A stretch of 64,000 bases of DNA, taken from JASHPR01 sp963739645 (lineage in GTDB: Bacteria > Actinomycetota > Actinomycetes > Streptosporangiales > Streptosporangiaceae). How positions within the stretch are numbered: position 1 is the first letter of the stretch; each line of letters starts with the position of its first letter. Positions 29,466 through 39,486 of the stretch are shown here, one piece after another. The stretch is taken from contig CAVUBM010000086.1 in assembly GCA_963739645.1 (NCBI GenBank), forward strand, positions 186,001 through 250,000, written 5' to 3'. Made by a program: the position numbers and the translations under genes. Below the pieces are notes generated by a model. The model was not told the DNA's origin. It saw only the letters and a program-made list of their open reading frames with translations, and made no database searches.

Positions 29466-30747
29466 TCAGGCGGTGCTGGCGACGGCCTTGTGATGGTGGT
29501 GCGGGTGCCAGCGGTCCGCCGCGGGCACGGTCCCGTTCTGCAGGATGGCCCAGTGGTAGTGGTCCCCGAACAGCGCGGCCATGCTCTGCTTGAGGGTCCA
29601 GCGGGCCCAGGCAGCCCCGGCGACGGCCGCGGTCCCGCTCACTCCGGCGAGCCAGTGGCCGGGCACGACCCGGTGGTCCCAGATGGTGGCGTTCCCGCCG
29701 AACGCCGTCAGCAGCCCGCCGCTGCCCCACAGGGACGTGGTCCCGGGGATCAGCGCCAGGTCGCTGACCCCGACCCCGGTGCCGGGCGCCGAGGTGACCG
29801 GGGTGCGCGTCCACCGGCCCGTGCGCGACAGGTGCAGGATCCACGTCCGCGAAGTGATGCCGCCGGTCACTACCGGGACCCAGATTCCGCCCGCGCCGTC
29901 CGCGGCGAAGCGCTCGGGCTGCTGCACCCGCCACGGAGCCACGAACCGCGTCCAGCGCGCGCCGTTCCAGCGGGCCAGCACCAGGCGCCCGTCGGCCCAG
30001 GCGGTCGGGGAGATCCCGGACAGCCATACGCTGTTCCTCGACTCGACCAGGACGTCGTTGAGCTGGGCATGGCCCAGGGCCTGGGCCGCCGAGCGCACGG
30101 CCTGCCAGGTGTGGCCGTTGTAGTGGACCACCGACCCGCCCCGCTGGCTGGCGGTGACCGCCCATATGTTGTGCCGGGACAGGGCGCTGGCCCGGTAGAT
30201 GCCGGACGCGGTGCCGGTGACCCGGCTCCACCGGTGACCGTTAAAGTGCCAGGCGCCCAGGCTGGCCCCGCCGGTGACGGCGGAGTCACCGAAGACCCAG
30301 ACGTTGGCCGGGCTGACCGCGGCGACGGAGGTCGGCTCGCCTCGCTTGCGGCCAGGTGTTCGCGACCGCCCACCGGGCGCCGTCCCAGCGCAGCGCGTAC
30401 CCGCCGCCGACCGCCCAGATGTTCGTGGCCGACGAGGCGCTGGTCGCCACGATGAAGCCGCCGAGCCCGGTGGGCAGCGGCGCGGGACGCCAGCGGCTCC
30501 CGTCCCAGTGCTCGGCCGCTGGCGCGCTCGTCCCGCCCGGGTTGGTTCCGCCGAAGACCCAGGCGTCGTTCTTTGACGGTGCGACGACGGCCGAATAGCC
30601 GGAGGCGTTGGCCTCGATTCCGTAGTGGACCGTGGCCATGAGCTGCCAGCACGGCGTCCCGGCCGCCTGCGCGGGCGCGGCCGCCAGCATCACCACGGCA
30701 GCGGATACCGAGCCGATGACGACGCCCGTGTGCTGGGCCCTGTTCAT
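29466..30747 (-). CDS. secreted beta-propeller-like protein (one apparent frameshift)
   Basis: Exported protein with a signal peptide (residues 1-28, ending APAQAAG). The rest is a series of repeats of about 45 residues built around motifs such as NDAWVFGG, TNIWAVGGG, NVWVFGD, HNIWAV and NSVWLSG, each followed by HWDGSRW/HYNGHTW-like segments. This is typical of actinomycete propeller repeats. A His-rich end (HPHHHHK) closes it. The frame breaks near 30340-30345; dropping one base joins NTWPQA to GEPTSVAAV. The ATG at 30747 has GGAGAC upstream. The binding partner is unknown. Confidence 0.75.
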
Positions 30748-30896
30748 CTCGGTCTCCGCTCGATGGGAGGGCACGGAAGTATTGGCCGGACAGCGCCAGA
30801 GTAGATCAGTGCAAAGAAACTGGAAAGCAAGTGCCAAGTTCGCGATGTTCGCCCCCATTACCGGCGTGTGGGAGGCTCATCCGTGGAGGTGATCGC

Positions 30897-31769
30897 GTGC
30901 AGATCGGACTGCAGATTCCCGACTTCAGCTGGCCTGGCGGGCCGTCCCGGCTCGGCAGCGAGCTGGCTACGGTGGCCAGGACCGCGGACGAGGCCGGCTT
31001 TGACTTCATCAGCGTCATGGACCACTTCTTTCAGATTGGGGTCCTCGGCCCGCCCGAGCGCGAGATGCTCGAGGCCTACACGACGCTGGGGTATCTGGCC
31101 GGCTGCACGTCCCGGGCCACGCTGGTGACGCTGGTCACCGGCGCGGTCTACCGGCATCCCGGCGTCCTGGCCAAGATCGTCACCACCCTGGATGTGCTGT
31201 CCGGCGGCCGGGCCTGGCTGGGCATCGGCGCGGCCTGGAACGCGGAGGAATCGGCCGGCCTGGGAATTCCGTTCCCGCCGGTGGCCGAGCGATTTGAGCG
31301 GCTTGAGGAAACGCTGCAGATCTGCCTGCAGATGTGGCGCGGTGACCAGGCTCCCTATGTCGGCCGGCACTATCGGCTGGAACGGCCGATTAATTCGCCG
31401 CAGGCCCTGTCCGAGCCCCATCCGCCGATCATGATTGGCGGCGGGGGTGAGCGGAAGACGCTGCGTTTTGTGGCCCGTTACGCGCAGGCCTGCAATCTGT
31501 TCCCCGGCCCTGAGCTCGCCCGCAAGCTCGACGTGCTGCGCGCGCACTGCGAGGCCGAGGGGCGCGACTACGACGAGATCACCAAGACGTGCTACTTCAT
31601 CTTCGACCCCGGCGAGAAGGGGGAGCGGGCCGGGGAGATCGTCGACCAGCTCGGCGCGCTGGCCGAGATGGGCTTCCAGGCCGCGATCGGCGCGGTGGCC
31701 AGGGTCTGGGAGGTGACGCCGCTTGAGGTCATCGGCAGCGAGGTGATCCCCGCGGTCGCCAGCCTGTGA
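30897..31769 (+). CDS. LLM-class F420-dependent oxidoreductase
   Basis: 290-residue luciferase-like TIM barrel that should use coenzyme F420. The start GTG at 30897 is chosen because GTGGAGG lies 7 nt upstream and the next residues, VQIGLQIPDFSW, match family N-termini. Further family marks: SVMDHFFQ, LVTGAVYRHPGVLAK, LSGGRAWLGIGAAWN and PPIMIGGGGERKTL. The substrate is unknown. A second probable F420-linked gene (PPOX type) lies convergent, 19 nt away. Confidence 0.9.
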   Translation: MQIGLQIPDFSWPGGPSRLGSELATVARTADEAGFDFISVMDHFFQIGVLGPPEREMLEAYTTLGYLAGCTSRATLVTLVTGAVYRHPGVLAKIVTTLDVLSGGRAWLGIGAAWNAEESAGLGIPFPPVAERFERLEETLQICLQMWRGDQAPYVGRHYRLERPINSPQALSEPHPPIMIGGGGERKTLRFVARYAQACNLFPGPELARKLDVLRAHCEAEGRDYDEITKTCYFIFDPGEKGERAGEIVDQLGALAEMGFQAAIGAVARVWEVTPLEVIGSEVIPAVASL

Positions 31770-31788
31770 CGGCGCCCGCCGAGCCGCG

Positions 31789-32214
31789 CTACCCGGGAGG
31801 CGCGGCGGCCCACCCGGTCCAGCGCTCGACCGTGATCCCGATCACGGGCCCGGCCGGAGGCAGCTCACGGTACTGCGGGTAGCGCCCGGCCAGCAGCGCG
31901 ACCGGCCCGGCCATCTGGCGCGGGTCATCCAGGATGACCGCGCGGCCGTCGGCGCGCACCCACCACAGCGCGGCCCAGTCGTCGTCGTAGCGGTCGGCCA
32001 GCACGGCAACCTGGGGGTTGGCCCGGATGTTGCGCAGCCGCCGCAGGTTGCGCGTGCTCTTCGGCTTGGCGTCCACAGCGACATAGATCCGGTCGCCGTC
32101 CACCGCGAACGTGACAGGAACCAGGTGCGGGCGGCCTGCCTCGGTCACCGTGGCGAGCCTGGCCACGGCGGCGTCTGCGAACCGCTGCCGCGCGTCGCGC
32201 TCGGTGAGATTCAT
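31789..32214 (-). CDS. PPOX-class, probably F420-dependent, oxidoreductase
   Basis: 141 residues from the ATG at 32214. The split beta-barrel flavin/F420 fold is seen in ARLATVTEAGRPHLVPVTFAV, KPKSTRNLRRLRNIRANPQVAVLAD and the final strand ITVERWTGW. The sequence most resembles the PPOX subgroup of F420-binding proteins (Rv0121-like). The upstream frame continues without a better start. It lies tail to tail with the LLM gene. Confidence 0.88.
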   Translation of the reverse strand: MNLTERDARQRFADAAVARLATVTEAGRPHLVPVTFAVDGDRIYVAVDAKPKSTRNLRRLRNIRANPQVAVLADRYDDDWAALWWVRADGRAVILDDPRQMAGPVALLAGRYPQYRELPPAGPVIGITVERWTGWAAAPPG

Positions 32215-32363
32215 CCCGCCGCATCCTGGCACACACCGGGTCACGAGGTGGGTGCGGATCGGGGCCTGCCGGGCGGGGTGGCAAGATAGCTCAATCTGCA
32301 GTGGGCGGGTCGAGTTGCCCGTGGTTCTGGCCGCCAACGCTGGAAGGAGCACGCCAGCCGGAC

Positions 32364-33002
32364 ATGAGGCAGCCAGGGACCGGTGCGCAGCAGGCTGCCG
32401 TTTCGGGAGCCCCAGGGCTTCCCCCTGGCCAGCACATCCAGACCGGCTGGCCGGTGCTGCACTACGGCCCGGTCCCGAGGTTCCGCCCGGACACCTGGGA
32501 CCTCCGGGTGCTCGGCGCCACCGAGTCGGGGCAGGAACACCGGTGGAGCTGGCTCGAACTCGGGCACCTCCCTCGCGCCCGCATCGTGGCCGACTTCCAC
32601 TGCGTGACCAAGTTCACGATCCCCGGCATCGCCTGGGAGGGCATCGCCGCGGCCGACCTGCTGCGAGCCGCGCCGCCGGCCGCGGCCGTGACCCACGTCA
32701 TGGTCTGGGCCGACTTCGGCTACAGCGCCAACCTCAGGATCGACGACTTCGCGGCCGACGACACCCTGCTCGCCACCCACCGCGACGGCGCCGTGCTCAG
32801 CCCCGAGCATGGCTATCCGCTGCGGCTCGTGGTTCCGTCCCGTTACGCCTGGAAGAGCGTGAAGTGGGTCCGCGCCGTGGAGTACCTGACCCTGGACCGC
32901 CGGGGGTTCTGGGAGGAGCGCGGCTACCACAACGCCGCCGACCCCTGGCGCGAGCAGCGGTACTCCTATCAGGAGCGGCCCGGGGAGGGCCCGCCGCTGT
33001 AG
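32364..33002 (+). CDS. sulfite-oxidase-like molybdopterin oxidoreductase, small form
   Basis: 212 residues with the molybdopterin fold of the sulfite oxidase/YedY superfamily: GWPVLHYGPVPRF at the front, DFHCVTKFTIPGIAWEGI with the conserved cofactor-binding Cys, YSANLRIDDF, and GYPLRLVVPSRYAWKSVKWV in the core. No transmembrane or haem domain is attached. The ATG at 32364 is 14 nt after GGAAGGAG; an in-frame upstream start at 32301 is less likely. Electron partner and substrate are unknown. Confidence 0.85.
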   Translation: MRQPGTGAQQAAVSGAPGLPPGQHIQTGWPVLHYGPVPRFRPDTWDLRVLGATESGQEHRWSWLELGHLPRARIVADFHCVTKFTIPGIAWEGIAAADLLRAAPPAAAVTHVMVWADFGYSANLRIDDFAADDTLLATHRDGAVLSPEHGYPLRLVVPSRYAWKSVKWVRAVEYLTLDRRGFWEERGYHNAADPWREQRYSYQERPGEGPPL

Positions 33003-33008
33003 CCGTGC

Positions 33009-33076
33009 CAGCCGCGACGGCGGGCTTGCCGGCCCGAGCGGATGGCACGCGGGGGGTCTGGGGGGCCGTCCCCCGG
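33009..33076. repeat. dispersed intergenic repeat, copy A
   Basis: Holds a CAGCCGCGACGGC segment, then GGCCCGAGCGGATGGCACGC and a GGGGGG-TCTGGGGGG-CCGT-CCCCC hairpin (33060-33074). A near match in opposite orientation lies at 58120-58194. It sits between two convergent gene ends, a place suited to a terminator. Confidence 0.7.
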
Positions 33077-33091
33077 GCTGGCACAGTCGGG

Positions 33092-35252
33092 CTACGGGAA
33101 CGTGAAGCCCACGTTGAGCGTGATCGTGCTGCCCGCCGGGGCCTGGCCGCTCGGGCTGGTGCTGGACACGCGGCCGCCCAGGCCCTGGTTGACCGAGACC
33201 TGGAACCCTGCCTGCTGCAGGATCTGCGTGGCCTGGTCCACGGGCAGGCCGGACACGTCCGGGATGCTGACCTGGGGCGGCCCGTTCGAGACGTGCACCG
33301 TCACGACTTCGCCCTGGGTGATCGGCGTGCCCGCCGCCGGGGACTGGCTGGTGATGGTCCCCTGCGGCTGGTTGCTGTTGGAGTCGGCCACCTGCTGCAG
33401 CTGGTACCCGCCGGACTGCGCCGTGCCCTGGGCCTGGTCGAACTGCTGGCCCACGAAGTTCGGCAGCGGCAGGCCCGCGCTGACCGTGATGCCCACCGGC
33501 TTCGGCTTCGGCCACGCGGTGCCGGCGACGGGGCTCGGTGCTGATCACGATGCCCGCCGGGATGGTCGACGACGCGGCCGACGTCACCGTGCCCGGAATC
33601 AGGCCCGCCTTCCTGAGCTCGGCCTGGGCCTGGGACAGCGGGACGCCGGTCACCTGCGGGACGCCGACCATGACCGGGCCGATGGACTCGAGGAGGGTCA
33701 CCGTGCTGCCGTTCTTGGCCTTGGAGCCGATCGCCGGGTCGGTCGCGACGACATCGCCCTTCGGGAGGTTGCTGTGCCGCCCCGGGCCCACCTGCACGGT
33801 GAAGCCAAGATTCTGCAGCTCGGCCTGGGCGGTGGCGGCCGCCATCCCGTGCACCGCGGGGACCCTGGAGTACTGCCCGGCGGTGACCCACCAGGTGATC
33901 ACGCCGATGACCACGACGACCCCGACGGTCAGGGCCAGATAGACGAACCTGCGGCTGAACAGCCAGCGCTGCAGCAGGGGCTCGTTCCTGAGGTAGTCGC
34001 GCATCCCGCGCATATGCCGGCGGTCGACGTCGGGCGCGTCATCCTCGCTGTACGGGAGGCCGCCGTACGGGATGGCGGTGGTCGCGTTGCCGTACTGGCC
34101 CCCGTCGAAGGGAGCAGCGTCGTAGGACCCGCCGCCCGGGGGCACGATCAGCGTGTGGTTCAGACCGTCGTGGCCGCGGGACCCCGGGCCGTACCCGGCG
34201 CTGTCGCGGTCGTCCTCGGGGAACCACGGGAACCCGGATCCGGCCGGGGCCAGCGTCCCGTTACCCAGCTCGGCCGCGTAGCTGGCCGGGTCAGGGGCGG
34301 GCATCGGCCCGGTGAGCGCCGCGTGCTGGCCATGCGCCGCCGGCAGCGCCAGCAGCGGCACCGCCGGCAGGGCGTGCGGCGGCCTGTCCGGACGCGGTGC
34401 GCCGATCGGCAGGCCGTGCCGGACATCCTCGACCGCGCTCAGGAACTGGCCCGCGTCCGCGGGCCGCAGGTCAGGGTCGCGGCTGGTGGCCAGGGCCACC
34501 AGCGCGTCCAGCGACGGCGGCAGGTCGGGCACCAGGCTGGACGGCGGCGGCACCACGTCGCTGACGTGCTTGTGCGCCACCGCGAGCGGCGACTCGCCGG
34601 TGTGCGGCTGGGCGCCGGTGAGCATCTCGAACAGCAGCACCCCGGACGCGTACACGTCGGTGCGCGCGTCGGAGGCGCTGTGCGACACCTGCTCCGGCGC
34701 CAGGTAGGCCGCGGTGCCGATGATCATCCCGGTCCTGGTGTGACCGCCTCCGGCGGCCGCCCGGGCCAGGCCGAAGTCGGCGACCTTGACCACGGCGCGC
34801 TCGCCGAGCAGGACGTTCTCCGGCTTGACGTCGCGGTGGATGATCCCCACCCGGTGCGCGGCGCCGAGGCCGCCCAGCACGCCGGTGAAGATGTCGAGCG
34901 CCTCGCGGGGGCCGAGCTTGCCGCGCTCGCGCAGCAGCTCCCGCAGCGTGCGGCCGGGGACGTACTCCATCACCAGGTAGAGGAGATCCCCGTCGGCACC
35001 CTGGTCATAGACGGCCACCACATTCGGGCTGGACAGCCGCGCCGCGGACCGCGCCTCGCCGGTGAACCGCCGGACGAACTCCGGATCGCCGGCCAGCTCG
35101 GGGTGGGCGATCTTCAGCGCCACCGTGCGGTCTAGCTTGGTGTCGGTGCCCAGGTAGACCGTGGCCATGCCGCCGCGGGCGATCCAAGAGCCCACCCGAT
35201 ACCGGCCGTCGAGCAACTGCCCGGCGTTTGGGCGCGAAAGGGTGGTATCCAT
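33092..35252 (-). CDS. membrane Ser/Thr protein kinase with four PASTA domains (one apparent frameshift)
   Basis: Receptor-type kinase sensing cell wall fragments. The kinase domain (residues 15-275) has the Gly loop, ALKIAH Lys, HRDVKPEN catalytic loop, DFGLA and APEQ. A Pro/Gly-rich juxtamembrane stretch leads to one membrane helix near 430-455. Four outward PASTA repeats follow. The frame breaks at 33530-33533 (one extra C of CCCC in the mRNA); removing it joins STEP to VAGTAWPKPKPVGITV. An Rv2175c-like gene and a prenyl synthase lie about 4 kb away, as around mycobacterial pknL, though PknL lacks PASTA repeats. A TACAAT box 7 nt before the ATG suggests a leaderless mRNA. Confidence 0.92.
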
Positions 35253-35259
35253 CGCGAGA

Positions 35260-35265
35260 ATTGTA
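35260..35265 (-). promoter_or_regulatory. -10 box TACAAT for a leaderless kinase mRNA
   Basis: TACAAT on the minus strand ends 7 nt before the kinase ATG at 35252, so transcription would begin at or next to the start codon. No ribosome site is present. No good -35 hexamer is seen. Confidence 0.45.
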
Positions 35266-35321
35266 CGGGTGGCCAGTCGTTTATGCGCGCTGAACAACAG
35301 CGGTTGGATCCGAGGTGATGG

Positions 35322-36560
35322 GTGAGTTTTCCAAGTTCGGCCGGTCCGTCCGTCCCGGAACGGGTGGTGGTGGCCGGCGCCGGGCTGGCCGGGCTGCGCA
35401 CCGCCGAGGAGCTCAGGGCCAGAGGCTACGCGGGAGAGGTGACCCTGGTCGGGGCCGAGCGCCGGCCGCCGTACGACCGGCCGCCGCTGTCGAAGCGGGT
35501 GATGGCCGGCGAGCTCGCCGATACCACGCTGCGGGACGACCTGGACACGCTCGGGATACGGCTGCACCTGGCCGAGACCGCTACCGGGTTCGAGCCGGCC
35601 GCGGGGGAGCCTGACGGTGGTCATCACGGGGGGGTCCTGCGCACCGATCGCGGCGAGCACCGCTACGACCGGCTGGTGCTGGCCACCGGGGCCACGCCGG
35701 TCGCCCTGCCGGGCAGCGGCCCGCAGCGGTTCCTGCGCACGCTCGACGACGCGCTGACCCTGCGCGACCTGCTCGAACCCGGGTTGCGGCTGGCCATCGT
35801 GGGGGCGGGCTGGATCGGTGCCGAGCTGGCCACGGCGGCGGCCGCCCGCGGCTGCCAGGTGACCGTGCTCGAGGCCGCCGCCGCCCCGCTGGTCGCGGCC
35901 GTGGGGGAGCAGGTCGGCGGGCTGACCGCCGCGTGGTACCACGCGGCCGGGGTCGACCTCAGGCTCAGCCAGCCGGTCGGCTCGGTTGAGCCCGGAGGGC
36001 TGGCCCTGGCCGGCGGGAGCTGGCTGGACGCCGACGTGATCGTCACCGCGGTCGGGGTGCGGCCGGAGACCGGCTGGCTGGACGGCACCGGGGTCGCGCT
36101 GGACAACGGCGTCGCCGCCGACGAGCAGCTGCGGACGTCGGTGCCCGGGGTGTTTGCGGTCGGCGACTGCATGGCGTTCTGGTCGCTGCGGTACGGCCGC
36201 AGGCTGCGGTTTGAGCACTGGGACGTGGCGCTGCGGGCCCCCGCGGTCCTGGCCGCGAACCTGCTGGGCGGGACCGACGCGTTCAATCCCGTGCCGTACT
36301 TCTGGTCGGAGCAGTTCGGGAGGATGATGCAGTACGTCGGCTTCCACGGGGCGGCGGACCGGATGGTGCTGCGCGGTGACCCGGCCGCGGGCACATGGGC
36401 CGCCTGCTGGCTCGCCGGGGACCGGCTGGCGGCGCTGCTCACCGTGGATTCACCGCGTGACCTGGCCCAGGGGCGGCGGCTGATCGAGGCCGGGGCCGAG
36501 GTCGACGCGGCCAGGCTCACCGATCCCGGCGTCCCGGTGAAGGCGGCGGCGGTCAGCTGA
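35322..36560 (+). CDS. FAD/NAD(P)H ferredoxin reductase-like oxidoreductase
   Basis: 412-residue flavoprotein of the rhodocoxin/putidaredoxin reductase type. The FAD site VVVAGAGLAGLRTAEEL is at residues 15-31, the NAD(P)H site LAIVGAGWIGAELATAAA near 157-174, and the second FAD motif SVPGVFAVGDC near 273. The C-terminal reductase domain ends FHGAADRMVLRG...LAGDRLAA. It should pass electrons from NAD(P)H to a ferredoxin serving an oxygenase; no ferredoxin gene adjoins it. GTG at 35322. The end overlaps the convergent peptidase gene by 8 nt. Confidence 0.9.
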   Translation: MSFPSSAGPSVPERVVVAGAGLAGLRTAEELRARGYAGEVTLVGAERRPPYDRPPLSKRVMAGELADTTLRDDLDTLGIRLHLAETATGFEPAAGEPDGGHHGGVLRTDRGEHRYDRLVLATGATPVALPGSGPQRFLRTLDDALTLRDLLEPGLRLAIVGAGWIGAELATAAAARGCQVTVLEAAAAPLVAAVGEQVGGLTAAWYHAAGVDLRLSQPVGSVEPGGLALAGGSWLDADVIVTAVGVRPETGWLDGTGVALDNGVAADEQLRTSVPGVFAVGDCMAFWSLRYGRRLRFEHWDVALRAPAVLAANLLGGTDAFNPVPYFWSEQFGRMMQYVGFHGAADRMVLRGDPAAGTWAACWLAGDRLAALLTVDSPRDLAQGRRLIEAGAEVDAARLTDPGVPVKAAAVS

Positions 36561-37536
36561 CCGGCTGCGGCCGCAGCGGCGGGTCGAGCAGCCGCAGCGT
36601 CGCGGCGTCGGCGTCAAGCTCCGCCGCGACGCCGATCGGAAAGGCCTGGAAGTACCCGCCGTGGCCGACATTCGCCCAGGCGATCATCGGCACCCCGAGG
36701 CGGCCGAGCCGCTCGGTCAGGATCTCCTCGACACCGGTGGGCTCGCCGCAGCCGACGAACGTGCCCGCCACGACGCCGGCCACGCCGTCGAGATACCCGG
36801 ACCGGCGCAGCTGGGTGAGCATCCGGTCCAGCCGGTACTCCGGCTCGTTCCTGTCCTCCACGAGCAGGATCCCGCCCCGCGCGGGCCACGACGTGTCGGT
36901 GCCGAGCGACGACGTCAGCAGGGTCAGGTTCCCGCCCAGGGTGACACCACGGGCGCGCCCGCCGGCCACGCGGTTGGCCATCGGGTAACGGATCTCGGTG
37001 GCCCGCTCGGGGTGCATCAGCGCGCGCAGCATCGACCCGAACGAGTAGTGCCCGGCTGCGCTCTGGGACGCCACGTTCGGGCTCAGCAGCGAGGCCCAGC
37101 CGAGTTTGCTGGCGGCCGCCTCAAGCACGGCCGTGACGTCGGAGTACCCGGCCAGCACCTTGGACGGGAGCCCGGCGATGCCGTCCCAGTCCATGGCCTC
37201 CAGGGTGCGCTGCGCACCGTAGCCCCCGGTGGCGAAGATGATGCCGGCGATGCCGGGGTCGGTCAGCGCGGCCCGCAGGTCGGCGGTGCGCATCGCGTCG
37301 TCGCCCGCGAGGTAGCCGCGCATGCTGCCCTGATCGCGGGCGGAAGGGAAAAGCACCGGGTCGAGCCCGGCGAACCGCAGCGCGTCGAGCCCGATGGCCA
37401 GCTGCGCGGGATCGGCCGGGCCGCTGACCGACAGCACCGCGACGCGGTCACCGGGGCACAGCGCCGGCGGGCGGGCCAGCGAGGCCGGCCGGGAGGACGA
37501 GGGCCGGCGGGCCTGCCCGGTCATGTCGCGGGTCAT
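36553..37536 (-). CDS. S66 family LD-carboxypeptidase
   Basis: 327-residue serine peptidase that trims D-Ala from muropeptide tetrapeptides during wall recycling. The nucleophile Ser lies in AGYSDVTAV (residue about 134), the acid in LLVEDRNEPEY and the His in NVGHGGY near 298, which completes the Ser-Glu-His triad. ATGGYGAQR in the N-terminal domain is also conserved. Neither a signal peptide nor a membrane segment is seen, so it acts in the cytosol. It ends 8 nt inside the reductase gene and starts 8 nt before the M20 peptidase stop, so the two peptidase genes probably share an mRNA. Confidence 0.9.
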   Translation of the reverse strand: MTRDMTGQARRPSSSRPASLARPPALCPGDRVAVLSVSGPADPAQLAIGLDALRFAGLDPVLFPSARDQGSMRGYLAGDDAMRTADLRAALTDPGIAGIIFATGGYGAQRTLEAMDWDGIAGLPSKVLAGYSDVTAVLEAAASKLGWASLLSPNVASQSAAGHYSFGSMLRALMHPERATEIRYPMANRVAGGRARGVTLGGNLTLLTSSLGTDTSWPARGGILLVEDRNEPEYRLDRMLTQLRRSGYLDGVAGVVAGTFVGCGEPTGVEEILTERLGRLGVPMIAWANVGHGGYFQAFPIGVAAELDADAATLRLLDPPLRPQPVS

Positions 37537-37544
37537 GCGGCGGG

Positions 37545-38900
37545 TCAGGCCGCGCTCGTCAGGAACCGGTCGAGCACCCGCATGCCGAACTGCAGCGCGG
37601 ACACGGGCACCCGCTCGTCGACTCCGTGGAACATCGCGTAGTAGTCGTACCCGGGCGGCAGGGCGAGCGGCATGAACCCGTAGCCGCTGATGCCGAGCCG
37701 GGCGAAGGCCTTGGCGTCGGTGCCCCCGCCCATGCAGTAGGGGACCACGTGCGACCCGGGGTCCTCGGCCAGCAGGGCCGCGGTCATCGCCGCCACCTCC
37801 GGGCCGTCGAGCGCCGCCTCGAGCGGGGCCTCCCTGTGGTAGTACTCCCAGCTCACGTCCGGACCGGTGAGCTCGTCCATGGTGACGCGGAACTCGTCCT
37901 CATAGCCGGGCAGCATGCGCCCGTCCACGTAGGCCACGGCGTCGGCGGGGATCACGTTGATCTTGTAGCCGGCCTCGAGCATGGTCGGGTTCGCGCTGTT
38001 GCGCACGGTGGCCTCGACCAGGTGGGCTGCGGGGCCGAGCGGGGCGAGCAACTGGTCGGCGTCGGCGTGCCCGGCGTCGAGATCGACCTCCGCCCCGACC
38101 GCGTCCGCGATCGCGGCGATAGCGGCGCGCACCGTCGGGATCAGCCGTACCGGCCAGCGGTAGGCCCCGATCCTGGCCACCGCCTCACCCAGGCGGACCA
38201 CGGCGTTGCTGGTGTTGGGCTTGGAGCCGTGGCCCGCGCGCCCGTGCGCGGTGAGCTTGAGCCAGGCGGTGCCGCGCTCGGCCGAGGCCACGGGGTACAG
38301 GCGCAGACCGGCCCCGGCGTGAAACGTAAAGGCGCCTGATTCGCCGATGCCCACGGCGGCGCCGTCGAACAGGTCAGGCCGGTGACCGGCGAGCCAGGAC
38401 GATCCGTACTCGGTCGTGTCCTCCTCATCCGCGGTGAACGCGAGCACGATGTCGCGGGGCGGCCGGCGCCCGGCCCGCTGCCACGACCTGACCACGGCGA
38501 GAATCATCGCGTCAGAGTTCTTCATGTCGACGGCGCCGCGCCCCCACACCACACCGTCGCGCACCTCGCCGGAGAACGGGTGGACCTGCCAGGCGGCCGG
38601 GTCGGCCGGGACCACGTCCAGATGGCCATGGACGAGCAGCGCGGCCGCGCCCGGGTCGGTCCCGGCGATCCTGGCCACCACGTTCGCGCGGCCGGGGGCC
38701 GACTCGAGCAGCACCGGCTCCAGGCCACCCTCGGACAGGCGCGCCGCCACGTACTCGGCCGCCGGGCGCTCGTTCCCGTCCCCGCCGCCGCGGTTGGTGG
38801 TGTCGATCCTGATCAGGTCCGAGGTGAACGTGACCACCTCGGCGTCCGCGATCTCATCCGGGCCGGCCTGGTCGTGTCGGCCAGGCCGGCAACTGGTCAC
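37545..38900 (-). CDS. M20 family metallopeptidase / deacylase
   Basis: 451-residue two-zinc amidohydrolase. Metal ligands: HGHLDVVP His, the bridging Asp in WGRGAVDMKN, the Glu pair in FTADEEDTTEYG, and the distal His in AMFHGVDERV. The lid domain lies at residues about 205-330. It resembles M20 enzymes annotated as dipeptidases or acetylornithine-deacetylase-like proteins. GTG at 38900 is used. An ATG at 38912 reads MSDQLPAW in another frame and would join after removing one base near 38870, so the true N-terminus is uncertain. Substrate unknown. Confidence 0.88.
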   Translation of the reverse strand: MTSCRPGRHDQAGPDEIADAEVVTFTSDLIRIDTTNRGGGDGNERPAAEYVAARLSEGGLEPVLLESAPGRANVVARIAGTDPGAAALLVHGHLDVVPADPAAWQVHPFSGEVRDGVVWGRGAVDMKNSDAMILAVVRSWQRAGRRPPRDIVLAFTADEEDTTEYGSSWLAGHRPDLFDGAAVGIGESGAFTFHAGAGLRLYPVASAERGTAWLKLTAHGRAGHGSKPNTSNAVVRLGEAVARIGAYRWPVRLIPTVRAAIAAIADAVGAEVDLDAGHADADQLLAPLGPAAHLVEATVRNSANPTMLEAGYKINVIPADAVAYVDGRMLPGYEDEFRVTMDELTGPDVSWEYYHREAPLEAALDGPEVAAMTAALLAEDPGSHVVPYCMGGGTDAKAFARLGISGYGFMPLALPPGYDYYAMFHGVDERVPVSALQFGMRVLDRFLTSAA

Positions 38901-39123
38901 TCATGCTCGCCGCCCACATGATCATCGCTCATGCTCATGCCCGTCCCCGCGTCTGGTCTCCCGCGCCGCATCAAGATCTATCATCTGGCACGCGGGCCCG
39001 GGCGCCGCGCAGCCGGCAGCATGGCCGGTTTCGTGCCATATCTCACGGTTATCCGTGTGCTGCGGGGCAGGCGGCTGTTACTCCGTGTTTGGCCAGCGGC
39101 TGGTTGTGGGAAACTCTCCAGAC

Positions 39124-39486
39124 GTGGCACAGATCGACCCCCCGGCCGACGCTATCGTTGGCGACTGGCTGACCGTTCCCGAGGTCTCCGAGCGACTCGG
39201 GATCCCTGTGAGCAGGGTCAAGCAACTGATTCGTGACCGAAAGCTGGTGGCGGTCCAGCGTCCCAGCGGCGTGTACTGCGTGCCCGCGGCCTTCCTCGAC
39301 GGCGACCAGGTCGTCCGGGGTCTGCACGGCACGCTCACCGTCCTGTTCGACTGCGGGTTCGACGAGCCGGAGGCGCTGCGCTGGCTGTTCACGGCCGACG
39401 ACACGCTGCCCGGCACGCCGATCCAGGCGATCACGGAGCACCGCTGCACCGAGGTGAACCGGCGGGCCCAGGCGCTCGCCTTCTGA
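39124..39486 (+). CDS. Rv2175c-like helix-turn-helix DNA-binding protein
   Basis: 120 residues from a GTG at 39124 (GTG at 39106 is possible). The N-terminal helix-turn-helix is DWLTVPEVSERLGIPVSRVKQLI, followed by a basic wing (RDRKLVAVQRPSGVYCVPA). The C-terminal part, GTLTVLFDCGFDEPEALRWLFT, is characteristic of Rv2175c relatives. In M. tuberculosis, Rv2175c binds DNA and is phosphorylated by PknL, which blocks binding. The PASTA kinase at 33-35 kb is the obvious partner. It is convergent with the polyprenyl synthase gene, as in mycobacteria. Confidence 0.85.
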   Translation: MAQIDPPADAIVGDWLTVPEVSERLGIPVSRVKQLIRDRKLVAVQRPSGVYCVPAAFLDGDQVVRGLHGTLTVLFDCGFDEPEALRWLFTADDTLPGTPIQAITEHRCTEVNRRAQALAF

